Of a DNA stretch of 64,000 nt, positions 9,204 through 19,802 are shown piece after piece. The DNA is from an uncultured Porphyromonadaceae bacterium (GTDB lineage: Bacteria > Bacteroidota > Bacteroidia > Bacteroidales > Muribaculaceae): contig CAMWSS010000006.1 in assembly GCA_947177035.1 (NCBI GenBank), positions 22,303 to 86,302 on the forward strand. The letters are read 5' to 3'. Under the pieces are notes generated by a model. It ran no database searches, was not told where the DNA came from, and was given only the letters and a program-made list of their open reading frames with translations. Both the position numbers and the translations under genes were made by a program. Within the stretch, counting starts at the first letter, position 1; every line of letters begins with the position of its first letter.

Positions 9204-12200
9204 ATGATTCAGTTCTTTCGGAAAGACGCCACCACAGTCTATGCAGTGGACACCGATCATTCCCTTTCTACCTCCGAACTTGAAAAGCTTTCGTGGCTCT
9301 TCTCCGGAGCCGAACCCTTGACTCAGTCAGCAATTGACGGCCGTTTCGTTGGCCCGCGCCGTGAAATGATAACTCCGTGGAGCACAAATGCTGTCGAAAT
9401 CACTCAGAACATGGGCCTTCACGGCATTTCTCGCATTGAGGAATTCCATGCCGATCCTGATGGAAACGCTCCGTTCGACAAAATGCTTCAGCGTGTCTAT
9501 GACGGCATCGATGGTGATGTGTTTAAAGTAGACGCCACACCGGCTCCTATAGTATATATTGAGGACATCCACGCTTATAACCAAAGCGAAGGACTTGCCC
9601 TGAGCCCTGAAGAGGAAGCGTATCTGAGCGACCTTTCAAAGCGCCTCGGCCGCCCGCTCACCGACAGTGAAGTCTTTGGATTTTCTCAAGTGAACTCCGA
9701 ACACTGCCGCCACAAAATCTTTAACGGCACGTTTGTGATCGACGGAGAACAGAAGCCGGAATCACTGTTCAAACTCATTAAAAAAACTTCACAGAATCAC
9801 CCCGGCAAACTGGTCAGCGCATATAAAGACAATGTGGCCTTTGTGGAAGGCCCTGTGATCAACCAGTTCGCACCGGTCAATCCCGAGCGCCCTGACTATT
9901 TTGAAGTGCGCCCGATCGAATCGGTGCTCTCTCTTAAAGCCGAAACACATAACTTCCCGACAACAGTAGAACCGTTCAATGGAGCCGCCACTGGTTCAGG
10001 CGGTGAAATCCGTGACCGACTGGGTGGCGGACGCGCATCACTTCCATTGGCAGGAACTGCCGTCTACATGACGTCATATCCCCGTCACCAGGAGCATGTG
10101 CAGCCCTGGGAAGCAATGCTCGACCCGAGAGTATGGCTCTATCAGACGCCGGCTGAAATTCTCATCAAAGCCTCCAACGGCGCATCGGATTTCGGAAACA
10201 AATTCGGTCAGCCTCTGATCTGCGGCTCACTGCTCACCTTTGAACACGACGAAAACGGACGTTTTTACGCATACGACAAAGTGATCATGCTTGCCGGAGG
10301 CGTAGGTTTCGCTTCAAAACGCGACGCCTTGAAAGGACACCCTGAAGCCGGAGAGAAGGTGATTGTAATGGGCGGTGACAACTACCGTATCGGCATGGGT
10401 GGCGGAGCTGTCAGCTCTGTGGCCACCGGACAATACGACAACGCCATCGAACTTAATGCCGTGCAACGCGCCAATCCCGAAATGCAGAAGCGCGTAGCCA
10501 ATGTGATCCGTGCTCTGGCCGAAAGCCCTGAAAACCCGATCGTGTCGATCCACGACCATGGAGCAGGCGGCCACCTGAACGCCCTGTCTGAGCTGGTTGA
10601 AGAAACAGGCGGACGCATTGACATCGCCTCGCTTCCGGTAGGAGATCCGACTCTGTCGTCCAAAGAAATTGTCGGCAATGAAAGCCAGGAACGCATGGGC
10701 ATGGTGATGAAGGCCGAGGACATCGACCGCGTCAAAGCGATTGCCGACCGCGAACGCGCTCCGTTCTATGTGGTAGGTGAAACCACCGGCGACGACCGGT
10801 TTGTTTTTGAGCAGGCTGATGGTGTGAAGCCTATTGATCTCGGCATGAAGGACATGTTCGGATCCTCGCCTAAGACCGTGATGACTGACTCCACTGTGAC
10901 TCTGTCATATGCCGACGCAGAACTGAAAGAAGACAATATCGAAGAATACGTCAAGAACGTGCTCGCACTGGAGGCAGTCGGATGCAAAGACTGGCTCACA
11001 AACAAAGTAGACCGCTCTGTGACCGGCAAAGTGGCACGTCAGCAATGTCAGGGCGCCACTCAGATGCCTCTGAGCGACTGTGGCGCTGTGGCACTTGATT
11101 TTACAGGCACAAAAGGCATGGCGACCTCGATCGGACACGCTCCGCAGGTTGCGCTTGTTGACTCAGCCAAAGGCTCAGTCATGGCCATTGCGGAAGCTCT
11201 GACCAATATTGTCGGCGCCCCGCTGGCCGACGGACTTGGCGGAATATCGCTGTCGGCCAACTGGATGTGGCCGTGCAAAAACAAAGGCGAGGACGCAGCC
11301 CTATATCGCGCCGTGCAAGCGGCAAGCGATTTTGCCTGTGCACTTGGCGTGAATATCCCCACCGGCAAAGACTCCCTGTCAATGACACAGAAATATGGTG
11401 AGGACAAGGTCTATGCACCTGGCACCGTCATCATCTCGGCCGCAGCTGAGACCGGCGATGTGCGCAAGATCGTCAGCCCGGTTCTGGAGCCAGTGAAATC
11501 GACTCTGCTCCACATTGACTTCTCGTCAATGCCTGCTGCGCTCGGCGGCTCGGCTTTGATGCAGACTCTTGGAAAAATCGGCAGCGAAGCTCCCACTGTG
11601 GCATCGCCTGAAGCATTTGCAAAAGCATTTGCCGCAGTCCAGCAGCTGGTCAACCTCCAGTTGATCGAAGCTATCCACGACATCTCGGCCGGCGGTGCAG
11701 CCACAACGTTGCTTGAAATGATGTTTGCCACCTCTGCCCCCGTGTCTGTCACATTTGACACACAGCACCTTAATTCCAACGCTGTTATGGCTCTGTTTGC
11801 CGAAAATCCCGGCGTTGTGCTTCAGGTGGTCAACGAAAATCTTGATGCAGTCCAGAAACTGCTGTTCAGCTGCGGCGTAAACGCTTCTTTGATCGGTCTG
11901 GTATCGCCGTCCGAAAAGAGCGCGCTCACCGTCATAACCGCTTCTGGAAAACACATAATCCTCAACGTTGAAGAAGTTCTGCGCGATTGGATCACGCCGT
12001 CGGCAATGCTCGATGCGATCCAAAGCGGCAAAGAGTGCGCCGCTCAGCGAGCCGCCAATTATGGCCAACAACCGGTGCGCTATCGCTTCGCCGAAAACTG
12101 GGATGGCACCCTGGCTTCACGCGCATTGTCGTTCAGCCACGGCCGCACTGGAGTCCGCGCAGCCATCATCCGCGAAAAGGGTGTGAACGGTGACCGCGAA

Positions 12201-12905
12201 ATGGCTTATTCTCTCTATCTGGCCGGATTTGACGTAAAAGACGTTCATATGACCGACCTGATGACTGGCCGCGAAACATTGGAAGATGTGAACATGATCG
12301 TATTCTGCGGCGGATTCTCCAACTCCGACGTCCTCGGTTCAGCCAAAGGCTGGGCTTCCGGATTCCGCTGGAACGACACCGCCCGCGCCGCTCTGGAACG
12401 CTTCTACAAGCGCAACGACACACTGAGTCTTGGCGTATGCAATGGTTGCCAGCTGATGATGGAGCTGAATCTGCTTGGTCTCGACGACACAGAGGCACAC
12501 ATGGACCATAACATCAGCCATAAGTTTGAATCGACATTCCTGAGCCTGGAGATCCCCGACAACAATTCGGTGATGCTCAGCTCTCTGGCGGGCCTGTCGC
12601 TCGGCATCTGGGTGGCTCATGGCGAAGGACGTTTCTGCCTGTCTAAACCCGAAAGCGAATATCACATCGCAGCAAAATACTCATATTCCACATATCCTGG
12701 CAATCCTAACGGATCGGCATACGACGTGGCCGCCCTGACATCGGCCGACGGCCGTCATCTGGCAATCATGCCGCATCTGGAACGAGCCATCTTCCCATGG
12801 CAGTGCGGATATTATCCCACCGCTCATCGTTCAGATGAAGTAACACCCTGGATCGACGCGTTTATCAATGCCCGCAAGTGGATTGAAAAGACTGCTGCTC
12901 AATAA
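9204..12905 (+). CDS. purL: Phosphoribosylformylglycinamidine synthase (large, fused form)
   Basis: A 1233-residue FGAM synthase of the large type, converting FGAR and glutamine to FGAM in purine synthesis. The N-terminal half holds the PurS-like and first synthetase domains (VNSEHCRHKIFNG, KAETHNFPT, GSGGEIRD), the middle repeats the synthetase fold (NIPTGKDSLSM), and the C-terminal class I glutaminase has its cysteine at C1079 in LGVCNGCQLM with a catalytic histidine in MPHLERA. The start at 9204 is chosen because the promoter -7 box lies over the earlier start. It is followed by an overlapping transporter gene. Confidence 0.95.
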   Translation: MIQFFRKDATTVYAVDTDHSLSTSELEKLSWLFSGAEPLTQSAIDGRFVGPRREMITPWSTNAVEITQNMGLHGISRIEEFHADPDGNAPFDKMLQRVYDGIDGDVFKVDATPAPIVYIEDIHAYNQSEGLALSPEEEAYLSDLSKRLGRPLTDSEVFGFSQVNSEHCRHKIFNGTFVIDGEQKPESLFKLIKKTSQNHPGKLVSAYKDNVAFVEGPVINQFAPVNPERPDYFEVRPIESVLSLKAETHNFPTTVEPFNGAATGSGGEIRDRLGGGRASLPLAGTAVYMTSYPRHQEHVQPWEAMLDPRVWLYQTPAEILIKASNGASDFGNKFGQPLICGSLLTFEHDENGRFYAYDKVIMLAGGVGFASKRDALKGHPEAGEKVIVMGGDNYRIGMGGGAVSSVATGQYDNAIELNAVQRANPEMQKRVANVIRALAESPENPIVSIHDHGAGGHLNALSELVEETGGRIDIASLPVGDPTLSSKEIVGNESQERMGMVMKAEDIDRVKAIADRERAPFYVVGETTGDDRFVFEQADGVKPIDLGMKDMFGSSPKTVMTDSTVTLSYADAELKEDNIEEYVKNVLALEAVGCKDWLTNKVDRSVTGKVARQQCQGATQMPLSDCGAVALDFTGTKGMATSIGHAPQVALVDSAKGSVMAIAEALTNIVGAPLADGLGGISLSANWMWPCKNKGEDAALYRAVQAASDFACALGVNIPTGKDSLSMTQKYGEDKVYAPGTVIISAAAETGDVRKIVSPVLEPVKSTLLHIDFSSMPAALGGSALMQTLGKIGSEAPTVASPEAFAKAFAAVQQLVNLQLIEAIHDISAGGAATTLLEMMFATSAPVSVTFDTQHLNSNAVMALFAENPGVVLQVVNENLDAVQKLLFSCGVNASLIGLVSPSEKSALTVITASGKHIILNVEEVLRDWITPSAMLDAIQSGKECAAQRAANYGQQPVRYRFAENWDGTLASRALSFSHGRTGVRAAIIREKGVNGDREMAYSLYLAGFDVKDVHMTDLMTGRETLEDVNMIVFCGGFSNSDVLGSAKGWASGFRWNDTARAALERFYKRNDTLSLGVCNGCQLMMELNLLGLDDTEAHMDHNISHKFESTFLSLEIPDNNSVMLSSLAGLSLGIWVAHGEGRFCLSKPESEYHIAAKYSYSTYPGNPNGSAYDVAALTSADGRHLAIMPHLERAIFPWQCGYYPTAHRSDEVTPWIDAFINARKWIEKTAAQ

Positions 12906-14157
12906 AACGACACGAAGCTGTCCGGCATCATGGATTCCCTCTCTCTATCTGATAGAGGGACTTCCCAATGCTGTCGTGGCAACTCTGTCAGTAATTCTGC
13001 TCAAAGACATGGGCGTGGACAATGCCGAAGTGGCATTGTTCACGTCATTGTTATATCTTCCTTGGGTCATCAAACCCTTCTGGGCGCCATTTGTCGACAT
13101 ATTGATGACCAAACGCCGATGGATTCTGCTCATGCAGGCGGCGATGGGAGCGGGAATGGCACTGGTTGCCGTGGCACTGCCTGGTCCTGATTTTCTCAGG
13201 CTAAGCCTGGCGGCATTCTGGGGTGTCGCTTTCTGTTCAGCTACTCACGACATTGCCGCCGACGGACTTTATCTGCTGGCGCTCACACAGAAAGACCAGG
13301 CATTCTATGTCGGCATACGCTCGACGTTTTATCGTCTTGCCAATCTGGCGGCATCCGGCGGAGTTGTCTATCTGGCCGGGCGTATGATCAGAAACGGGCT
13401 ATCGGTCTCATCGGCCTGGAGCATGGTATTTGTCGGACTGTCGGCCTTCTTCTTCCTCGGCGCCCTATATCACTCGTTCATTCTTCCGCGCCCCACTGCC
13501 GATGCTTCCCACGGCAAGCAATCGATCGGCGGAATTGTGAAAGATTTCGGCACCACACTCGTCACATTCTTCACCAAACCCGACATGAGTGTGGCGATGG
13601 CCTTCATGATGCTCTATCGTCTGCCTGAAGCTCTGCTCGGCAAAATGGTGCAACCGTTTCTGAAAGATCCTGTGGAATGTGGCGGCCTTGGGCTGACAAC
13701 CGAACAGATCGGAATCGCCAACGGCACATTCGGAGTCATCGGTATTGTTGCCGGCGGCATAGTCGGCGGCATCTGCATAAGCCGATACGGTTTGCGGCGG
13801 ATGCTTTGGCCGATGGCGCTGTCACTGACTCTGCCAAGCGCATTCTACTGCTATCTGGCAATTGCACAGCCTCAGTCTCTGTGGCTCATCAGCAGCGGTT
13901 TGCTGGTGGAGCAATTCGGCTATGGATTCGGCTTCACAGCATATATGATGTATCTGATATATTTTTGCGGCAACACATCATACTCGACATCACACTATGC
14001 TTTCTGCACAGGAATCATGGCTCTCGGACTGATGCTTCCGGGCATGATTGCCGGAAAACTACAGGAGGCAGTGGGTTATATCGACTTCTTTTCATTGGTC
14101 ATGGTGAGCTGCCTGGCCACATTTGCAGTGTGTGCCATTGTTAAGATCGACAAATGA
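12868..14157 (+). CDS. MFS transporter, AmpG-like
   Basis: A 429-residue protein with about twelve hydrophobic segments. The opening PSLYLIEGLPNAVVATLS and FWAPFVDI, together with THDIAADGLYL, resemble the AmpG branch of the major facilitator superfamily, which imports muropeptides; other solutes are possible. As called it overlaps the purL end by 38 bases; a TTG at 12883 in the same frame would shorten this. Its stop overlaps the next ATG by four bases, so purL-MFS-DUF2752-dnaG look co-transcribed. Confidence 0.85.
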   Translation: MPASGLKRLLLNKTTRSCPASWIPSLYLIEGLPNAVVATLSVILLKDMGVDNAEVALFTSLLYLPWVIKPFWAPFVDILMTKRRWILLMQAAMGAGMALVAVALPGPDFLRLSLAAFWGVAFCSATHDIAADGLYLLALTQKDQAFYVGIRSTFYRLANLAASGGVVYLAGRMIRNGLSVSSAWSMVFVGLSAFFFLGALYHSFILPRPTADASHGKQSIGGIVKDFGTTLVTFFTKPDMSVAMAFMMLYRLPEALLGKMVQPFLKDPVECGGLGLTTEQIGIANGTFGVIGIVAGGIVGGICISRYGLRRMLWPMALSLTLPSAFYCYLAIAQPQSLWLISSGLLVEQFGYGFGFTAYMMYLIYFCGNTSYSTSHYAFCTGIMALGLMLPGMIAGKLQEAVGYIDFFSLVMVSCLATFAVCAIVKIDK

Positions 14158-14534
14158 GGATAAGAAAGGCAATGCTCATTCTGCCGGTCGCTGCGATAGT
14201 TGCCGTCGGCGTGATCTCGGTGATTGATCCCACAGGAGATTACGGGCATTTTTTCCCTAAATGTCCGTTCATGAACTTTACCGGATATGCCTGTCCGGGT
14301 TGCGGAACATCGAGAGCGATACATGCGTTATGTTCATGGCGCTTTGCCGACGCTCTATCATATAATTATTTTCTTCCGCCAGTAATCCTGTTGTTGTTGT
14401 CGGCCATAATAGTCGAAATGTGGCCGACACGTTTTCACCTATTGCGCCATGTTGTGCTTTCGCGGGCTGTGCTTTACTGCTTTTTGGCCTTGACAATAGC
14501 ATGGTGGATTATCCGTAATATTTTCGGCATATGA
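14154..14534 (+). CDS. DUF2752 small membrane protein
   Basis: A 126-residue protein with three predicted membrane segments (residues 8-26, 60-82, 98-118). The family signature CPFMNFTGYACPGCGTSRA is present, with cysteines CP..C.GC able to hold a metal or disulfide. The function of DUF2752 is unknown. It overlaps its neighbours by four bases on both sides (ATGA). Confidence 0.88.
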   Translation: MRIRKAMLILPVAAIVAVGVISVIDPTGDYGHFFPKCPFMNFTGYACPGCGTSRAIHALCSWRFADALSYNYFLPPVILLLLSAIIVEMWPTRFHLLRHVVLSRAVLYCFLALTIAWWIIRNIFGI

Positions 14535-16702
14535 GAAGAATTGATCCGGAAACAGTCAGAAAGATACTTGACACCGCCGACATCGTGGAAGTGGTGTCTG
14601 ATTTTGTCAACCTTAAGCGACGGGGTGCGAACTATATGGGCCTGTGTCCGTTTCACAATGAACGCACACCATCGTTTTCCGTAAGCAAGGCCAAAGGTTA
14701 CTGCAAGTGCTTTTCATGCGGCAAGGGAGGCAGTGCCGTCGGCTTCATAATGGAGCATGAGCAACTCGGTTACGGCGAGGCTCTGCGCTGGCTGGCCAAT
14801 AAATATGGCATAGAAGTGGCCGAAGAGGAGATGACTCCAGAGCAGATGGAGGCTGCCACCGAGCGCGAAAGCATGTTGGCGCTCAATGACTTCGCTTTAC
14901 GCCATTTTGAACACAACATTACTGAGAATCCTGATGGACGCGCCATCGGCCTTTCGTATTTCCGTGAACGCGGAATCACCGATGCCGCCATCAAGCGCTT
15001 CAGGCTCGGCTATGCGCTTGACCGATGGGACGCATTGCTGTCGGACGCGCTTAACAAAGGTTACTCTGAAAAACTGCTGCTCGACACCGGATTGTGCGGA
15101 AAGAGCGAGCGCGGACAGTTGTTTGACCGTTTCCGTGGCCGCGTAATCTATCCCGTATTCGCATTGTCGGGCAAAGTGGTGGCTTTTGGCGGCCGCACTT
15201 TGCGCAAAGACAAGGATGTATCCAAATATGTCAATTCGCCCGAAAGCGTAATATACCATAAAAGCAACCAGTTATACGGACTCTATCAGGCGAGGCGCGC
15301 CATTGTGTCGGCCGACAAGTGTATTCTTGTTGAAGGATACATGGATGTCATATCAATGTCGCAGCGTGGAATGGAAAATGTGGTTGCATCGTCCGGCACG
15401 TCACTCACTGACGGTCAGATCTCGCTGATACACCGGTTCACAGAAAATGTAACCGTGATCTATGACAGTGACGCGGCAGGCATCAAGGCCTCGCTTCGCG
15501 GAATCGACATGCTGCTGGCCGAAGGTCTGAACATTAAAGTGATGCTGCTCCCCGACGGCGAAGATCCTGATTCATTTGCCCAGGCACACACTCTGGAGCA
15601 GATCCAGGCATATATGGCAGAGCACGAAACAGACTTTCTCCGCTTCAAAACTCAGGTTCTGCTGAAAGACGTGGCAGCCAATGATCCTATCGGACGATCA
15701 CGCGTCATCACGGACATCGTGCGCTCCATCTCCGTAATCCCCAATGACGTCACCCGAAATGAATATGTCAAGGAGTGCTCGCGTCTGTTGGGCGCCAATG
15801 AAGACACTCTGGCACTTCAGGTGGCAAAATTCCGCGCACAGGCAGCCGATGTCAAAGCCGGCCGGACTCGACCGACCAACGAAAACAGCGGAGACGAATC
15901 CGCCATAGTGACCGATTCGTCTCTGATAAAGAGGGAAACTGCCATAAGCTCTGACCGCATGGCATATCTGCGACCATATGAACTGGCCACTCTGAGACTG
16001 GTGCTGAAATATGGAATGATCCATCTGTGTGACGTCACAGACAATGAGGGAAACATCATGCCGGTCAGAGTCATCGACTTTATTGACTCCGAACTCGCGC
16101 AAGACGACATGACCTTCTGCAATGCCGATCTGCTTAACGCTTATAACGCGGCCATGGGGCTTACCGACCAGTGGCGTCACGAGCGTGCGGCCAAGGAAGC
16201 AGAAGTTGAAGAAATCATGAACCGCCACCGTGAGGAAGGGGTAAAACGCATAATGAATGAGGCGACAACGCTTGCGCAAACAAAAAAGCTTGAAGATGAG
16301 CTTGGCGCTGAAATAGAGAACATGCGCAATTCTATGCTTGACGAATTCGACGAATTGTTCATCTCGCGCCTTCTCGCATCAGATCCTGACGACACTTTGC
16401 GCAGGCTCGCCGCCAATATGGTTAGCGAAAAATACCAGCTTAGTCGCATTCACACCAAGCATTCAAAAGTGGAGACCGAGCGTGATTGTCTTGCCGACAG
16501 AGTGCCCAAAGCAGTTTATGGATGGAAAAACGCAGTTCTTGAATGGCAGGAAAAAGAATTACGGCGCCTGATGACAGACGCCGCAGCAAACAATGACTCA
16601 GACCGCGTGAACAGTATTCTCACTGAACTGATGGAGTTGCGCGGCAAGGTCACCGCTCTGGCAAAATATCTTGGAGAACGGATTGTCTTGCCGCGCAAGT
16701 AG
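14531..16702 (+). CDS. dnaG: DNA primase
   Basis: A 723-residue DnaG, making RNA primers at the replication fork. The CHC2 zinc ribbon is visible (C39, H42, C60, C63, in CPFHNERTPSF and CFSCGKGG), then the RNA polymerase core with TOPRIM motif VEGYMDVI near residue 267 and the YDSDAAG metal-binding motif, and a C-terminal helical region that should contact DnaB. The gene runs directly into the convergent GH92 gene with no spacer and no visible terminator. Confidence 0.95.
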   Translation: MRRIDPETVRKILDTADIVEVVSDFVNLKRRGANYMGLCPFHNERTPSFSVSKAKGYCKCFSCGKGGSAVGFIMEHEQLGYGEALRWLANKYGIEVAEEEMTPEQMEAATERESMLALNDFALRHFEHNITENPDGRAIGLSYFRERGITDAAIKRFRLGYALDRWDALLSDALNKGYSEKLLLDTGLCGKSERGQLFDRFRGRVIYPVFALSGKVVAFGGRTLRKDKDVSKYVNSPESVIYHKSNQLYGLYQARRAIVSADKCILVEGYMDVISMSQRGMENVVASSGTSLTDGQISLIHRFTENVTVIYDSDAAGIKASLRGIDMLLAEGLNIKVMLLPDGEDPDSFAQAHTLEQIQAYMAEHETDFLRFKTQVLLKDVAANDPIGRSRVITDIVRSISVIPNDVTRNEYVKECSRLLGANEDTLALQVAKFRAQAADVKAGRTRPTNENSGDESAIVTDSSLIKRETAISSDRMAYLRPYELATLRLVLKYGMIHLCDVTDNEGNIMPVRVIDFIDSELAQDDMTFCNADLLNAYNAAMGLTDQWRHERAAKEAEVEEIMNRHREEGVKRIMNEATTLAQTKKLEDELGAEIENMRNSMLDEFDELFISRLLASDPDDTLRRLAANMVSEKYQLSRIHTKHSKVETERDCLADRVPKAVYGWKNAVLEWQEKELRRLMTDAAANNDSDRVNSILTELMELRGKVTALAKYLGERIVLPRK

Positions 16703-19009
16703 TCACTTATGATCTGAAAAAGAGTAGGGGGCAGAAGCGGGAGATGTGCCACGCACGGTGTTCGGGATGGCCGACATCGTGAAATTGATGTCACAGCCTC
16801 CGACCAGCTCATCGTGAGTGAGATAGTTACGGTCGATCACTGCACCATCCAGAGTGAGTCTGTCGACATAGGGTGTAGCTTCAGAATTATCCGGCGCGAA
16901 TATGTTGACTGTCTTGCCGTTTTCAAGCTTGACTGACACATTCCGGAAAAGAGGCGAACCAAGCGCATATTGATTCGATCCAGGAGCTACAGGATAGAAA
17001 CCCAAAGCCGAAAAGACATACCAGGCAGATGTCTGTCCGTTGTCTTCGTCTCCACAATACCCATCAGGAACAGGCAAGTAGAGCGAATCCATTGTCCGCC
17101 TCAGCCAGAACTGTCCTTTCCAAGGCTGGAGAGCCCAGTCATAGAGATATATAGCATGTTGCACCGGCTGATTGCCGTGAGCGTAATTTCCCATATTCAT
17201 CACGGTCATCTCGCGTATTTCATGTATCGGAAAGCCATAGTAGCTGTCGTCAAACAGCGGCGGGATCGTAAACATAGAATCGAGCTGGGCAACAAAAGTG
17301 TCGTGGCCACCCATCAGCGAAATCAGACCAGCCGGATCATGAAAGACCGACCATGTGTAATGCCAGGCATTTCCTTCAGTGAACACGTCGCCCCATTTCA
17401 GCGGAGAGAACGGAGCGGCAAAAGAACCGTCGGCACGGCGTCCGCGCATCAAATGGAATTCAGGGCTATAGAGATTTTTATAATTCAATGCGTTACGCTT
17501 ATATTGCGCAAGCTCTTTTTCAGAGCGGCCGAGAGCTTTTCCAAGACGATAGATACACCAATCGTCATAGGCATATTCCAGCGTGCGGGCCGCGCTTTCG
17601 TTGATGCCTATGTCACACGGAACATATCCAAGCTTGTTGTATTCCTCCCAGCCAAGGCGTCCTGTCGAACTGACCGTCGGGTGAACCGAATTTGCGCCGG
17701 AGATAACGCCTCGCCAGAGAGCTTCCGGATCACTGACACGTATTCCTTTAAGCCATGCGTCAGCCATGACAGATGCGGAATTGTTGCCGACCATGCAGCC
17801 CCGGTGGCCCGGACTGCACCATTCAGGGAAAAATCCACTTTCCCGCCATGCATTGAGGAATCCTTCCTGCATCTCATAGCTCACAGACGGATACACCAGA
17901 TTTAGGAGCGGAAACAGACAACGGAACGTGTCCCAGAAACCGGTGTCGGTATACATATAGCCCGGAAGGACCTCTCCGGAGTATGGGCTATAATGCACAG
18001 GCTGGCCTTCGGCATTTATTTCATAGAACTTGCGCGGAAACAGAGTCGACCTGTAAAGACATGAATAGAATGTGCGTTTCCGATCAAGGTTGTCGGCCTC
18101 AGTGTCATTTACGGCCAAACGTCCCAGCACGTTGTTCCAGACATCCTTTCCTTCATTGACCAACGACTCAAAGTCGCGACCGTCAAGTTCTTTAAGATTC
18201 AATTCGGCCTGTTCGGCAGAGATAAACGACGATGCCACGCGTGCCATCACCTGCTCATTCCGTTCAGTATTGAATCCGATCACAGCTCCGGCATGAAATC
18301 CGGAATATTCAACCGATCCGGGCTTCAGCACCAGCGAATCGCCTTTGGCCGCACTTCCGAACGTGGCGACATAGGTGACCGGTTTGTCAAATTCAACGAC
18401 AAAATAGTTGGCAAAGTTTTCAGGCACGCCGCCGCTGTTGCGTGTGGTGCGTCCCGACACCTTACGTCCATCGGCCGATATGCTCACTTCCGAACCACAA
18501 TCGAAAGCGTCGATGACAACGTATGACTCACCTTCAGGAAACGAAAATCTGAAAGCTGCCGCACGTTCCGTCGGAGTCATTTCCGCCAACACATCGTGAT
18601 CGGCCAGATACACGCTATAATAATAAGGCGTGGCCTGCTCTGCTTTATGGGAAAACCAGCTGGCCCGCTCAGATTCTTCATATACCGGTTTTTTTGTAAC
18701 CGGCATCAATGAAAATTGCCCATAGTCATTGATCCACGGACTGGGCTGATGCGTCTGCTTGAATCCGCGGATGAGGTGGGCGTCATAGGTATATTGCCAT
18801 CCGTCGCCCATGGCTCCAGTCTGTGGAGTCCAGAAGTTCATGCCCCATGGCCGTGCTATAGCCGGATAGGTGTTGCCCGCCGACAATTCATAGCTCGACA
18901 TCGTTCCCATGAGCGGATTGACAAATGCGATGTAATCTTCTGTGGCATATGCCCATAGCGCTACGCAGGCTGCGAATGCCACAGTCTTACTTCTTCTATT
19001 GTTGTTCAT
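16703..19009 (-). CDS. GH92 family alpha-mannosidase
   Basis: A 768-residue glycoside hydrolase with a signal peptide (hydrophobic FAACVALW, cut near AYA) and the GH92 signatures YIAFVNPLMGT near the N-terminus, EGNAWHYTWSVFHD and the catalytic-centre block DGYCGDEDNGQTSAWYV. GH92 enzymes are calcium-dependent exo-alpha-mannosidases, commonly alpha-1,2, acting on host or yeast N-glycans in the periplasm. I start at 19009, which precedes the signal peptide; the frame stays open to 19117 inside the next gene. No SusC/SusD pair lies beside it. It sits 43 bases downstream of the nitroreductase gene and abuts dnaG end to end. Confidence 0.9.
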   Translation of the reverse strand: MNNNRRSKTVAFAACVALWAYATEDYIAFVNPLMGTMSSYELSAGNTYPAIARPWGMNFWTPQTGAMGDGWQYTYDAHLIRGFKQTHQPSPWINDYGQFSLMPVTKKPVYEESERASWFSHKAEQATPYYYSVYLADHDVLAEMTPTERAAAFRFSFPEGESYVVIDAFDCGSEVSISADGRKVSGRTTRNSGGVPENFANYFVVEFDKPVTYVATFGSAAKGDSLVLKPGSVEYSGFHAGAVIGFNTERNEQVMARVASSFISAEQAELNLKELDGRDFESLVNEGKDVWNNVLGRLAVNDTEADNLDRKRTFYSCLYRSTLFPRKFYEINAEGQPVHYSPYSGEVLPGYMYTDTGFWDTFRCLFPLLNLVYPSVSYEMQEGFLNAWRESGFFPEWCSPGHRGCMVGNNSASVMADAWLKGIRVSDPEALWRGVISGANSVHPTVSSTGRLGWEEYNKLGYVPCDIGINESAARTLEYAYDDWCIYRLGKALGRSEKELAQYKRNALNYKNLYSPEFHLMRGRRADGSFAAPFSPLKWGDVFTEGNAWHYTWSVFHDPAGLISLMGGHDTFVAQLDSMFTIPPLFDDSYYGFPIHEIREMTVMNMGNYAHGNQPVQHAIYLYDWALQPWKGQFWLRRTMDSLYLPVPDGYCGDEDNGQTSAWYVFSALGFYPVAPGSNQYALGSPLFRNVSVKLENGKTVNIFAPDNSEATPYVDRLTLDGAVIDRNYLTHDELVGGCDINFTMSAIPNTVRGTSPASAPYSFSDHK

Positions 19010-19052
19010 TGTGTTTGTATGCTTTTTCCCGATTGATCTACTTTCTGTATGA

Positions 19053-19802
19053 TCAACGCTCCGGCACGAATCCCTGTCGGGCCATAGCGACCAGAGTATG
19101 ATATGACATGCCTTCACGATAATACGACAGAATATGATCAGCCCAGTCGTTGTCTGATGTAGATCCGGAGCGAGTGGCGTTATATTGTGTCACGCGCGCA
19201 TCATAGGCTTCCAATTCAGAAAGAAGCTCGGCATGGTCGGCATATCTGTCTTTCATTATCAAAGCGTTCAGCGGCTGCTTCGGGTGCATGTCTGGCATTT
19301 CACGCGGCACGCCTATGGCCAGTCCGCACACTGGAAATACCCCTTGAGGCAGACCAAGAATAGAGCACACAGCTTCCGGATCTTTCGTCCGGATAAAGCC
19401 GATCGGACAACTTCCGAGCCCAATGGAATCAGCGGCCACAATCGCGCTCATCATTGCCAGCGAGGCATCTACAACACCGACAACTATTCCGTCCATCGTG
19501 TGGGTGAATTGCGGGTTTTTCAATGCTTTACGCTCGCCGAGAATATCTATTTTATGGTAATCGGCACAAAAGAGCATGAAATGCGAACACGTTTTAATCT
19601 GTTTCTGTCCCGTCAATTCCTCAAGTCTGAGTTTGATGTTCTGGTCTGAGATATCTATTACGGAATACTGCTGTCCGTTGTAGCTGGTGGGAGTGTTGCG
19701 TATAGCCTCGCAGATGAAGTCCATCTGTTCGGCCGTAATAGCTTCGCGTTCATAACGTCTGATGGAGCGGCGCTCCAGCAAGGTGGATTTCACGTCTTTC
19801 AT
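19053..19802 (-). CDS. Nitroreductase family flavoprotein (NfsA/NfrA-like)
   Basis: A 249-residue FMN-dependent NAD(P)H oxidoreductase. The N-terminal ERRSIRRY supplies the phosphate-binding arginines; NTPTSYNGQQY and GLGSCPIGFIR are typical of the NfsA/NfrA group. The start at 19802 matches the family N-terminus (MKDVKSTLLERRSIR), although the frame is open to 19919. The promoter is at 20133-20164, so the mRNA carries a leader of about 320 bases with several hairpins. Substrate unknown; nitro compounds, quinones or peroxide-linked flavin reduction are all possible. Confidence 0.88.
   Translation of the reverse strand: MKDVKSTLLERRSIRRYEREAITAEQMDFICEAIRNTPTSYNGQQYSVIDISDQNIKLRLEELTGQKQIKTCSHFMLFCADYHKIDILGERKALKNPQFTHTMDGIVVGVVDASLAMMSAIVAADSIGLGSCPIGFIRTKDPEAVCSILGLPQGVFPVCGLAIGVPREMPDMHPKQPLNALIMKDRYADHAELLSELEAYDARVTQYNATRSGSTSDNDWADHILSYYREGMSYHTLVAMARQGFVPER

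Noticed and set aside
16970..17905. 311-codon open frame on the plus strand
   Set aside because: Antisense to the GH92 gene; no recognisable family.
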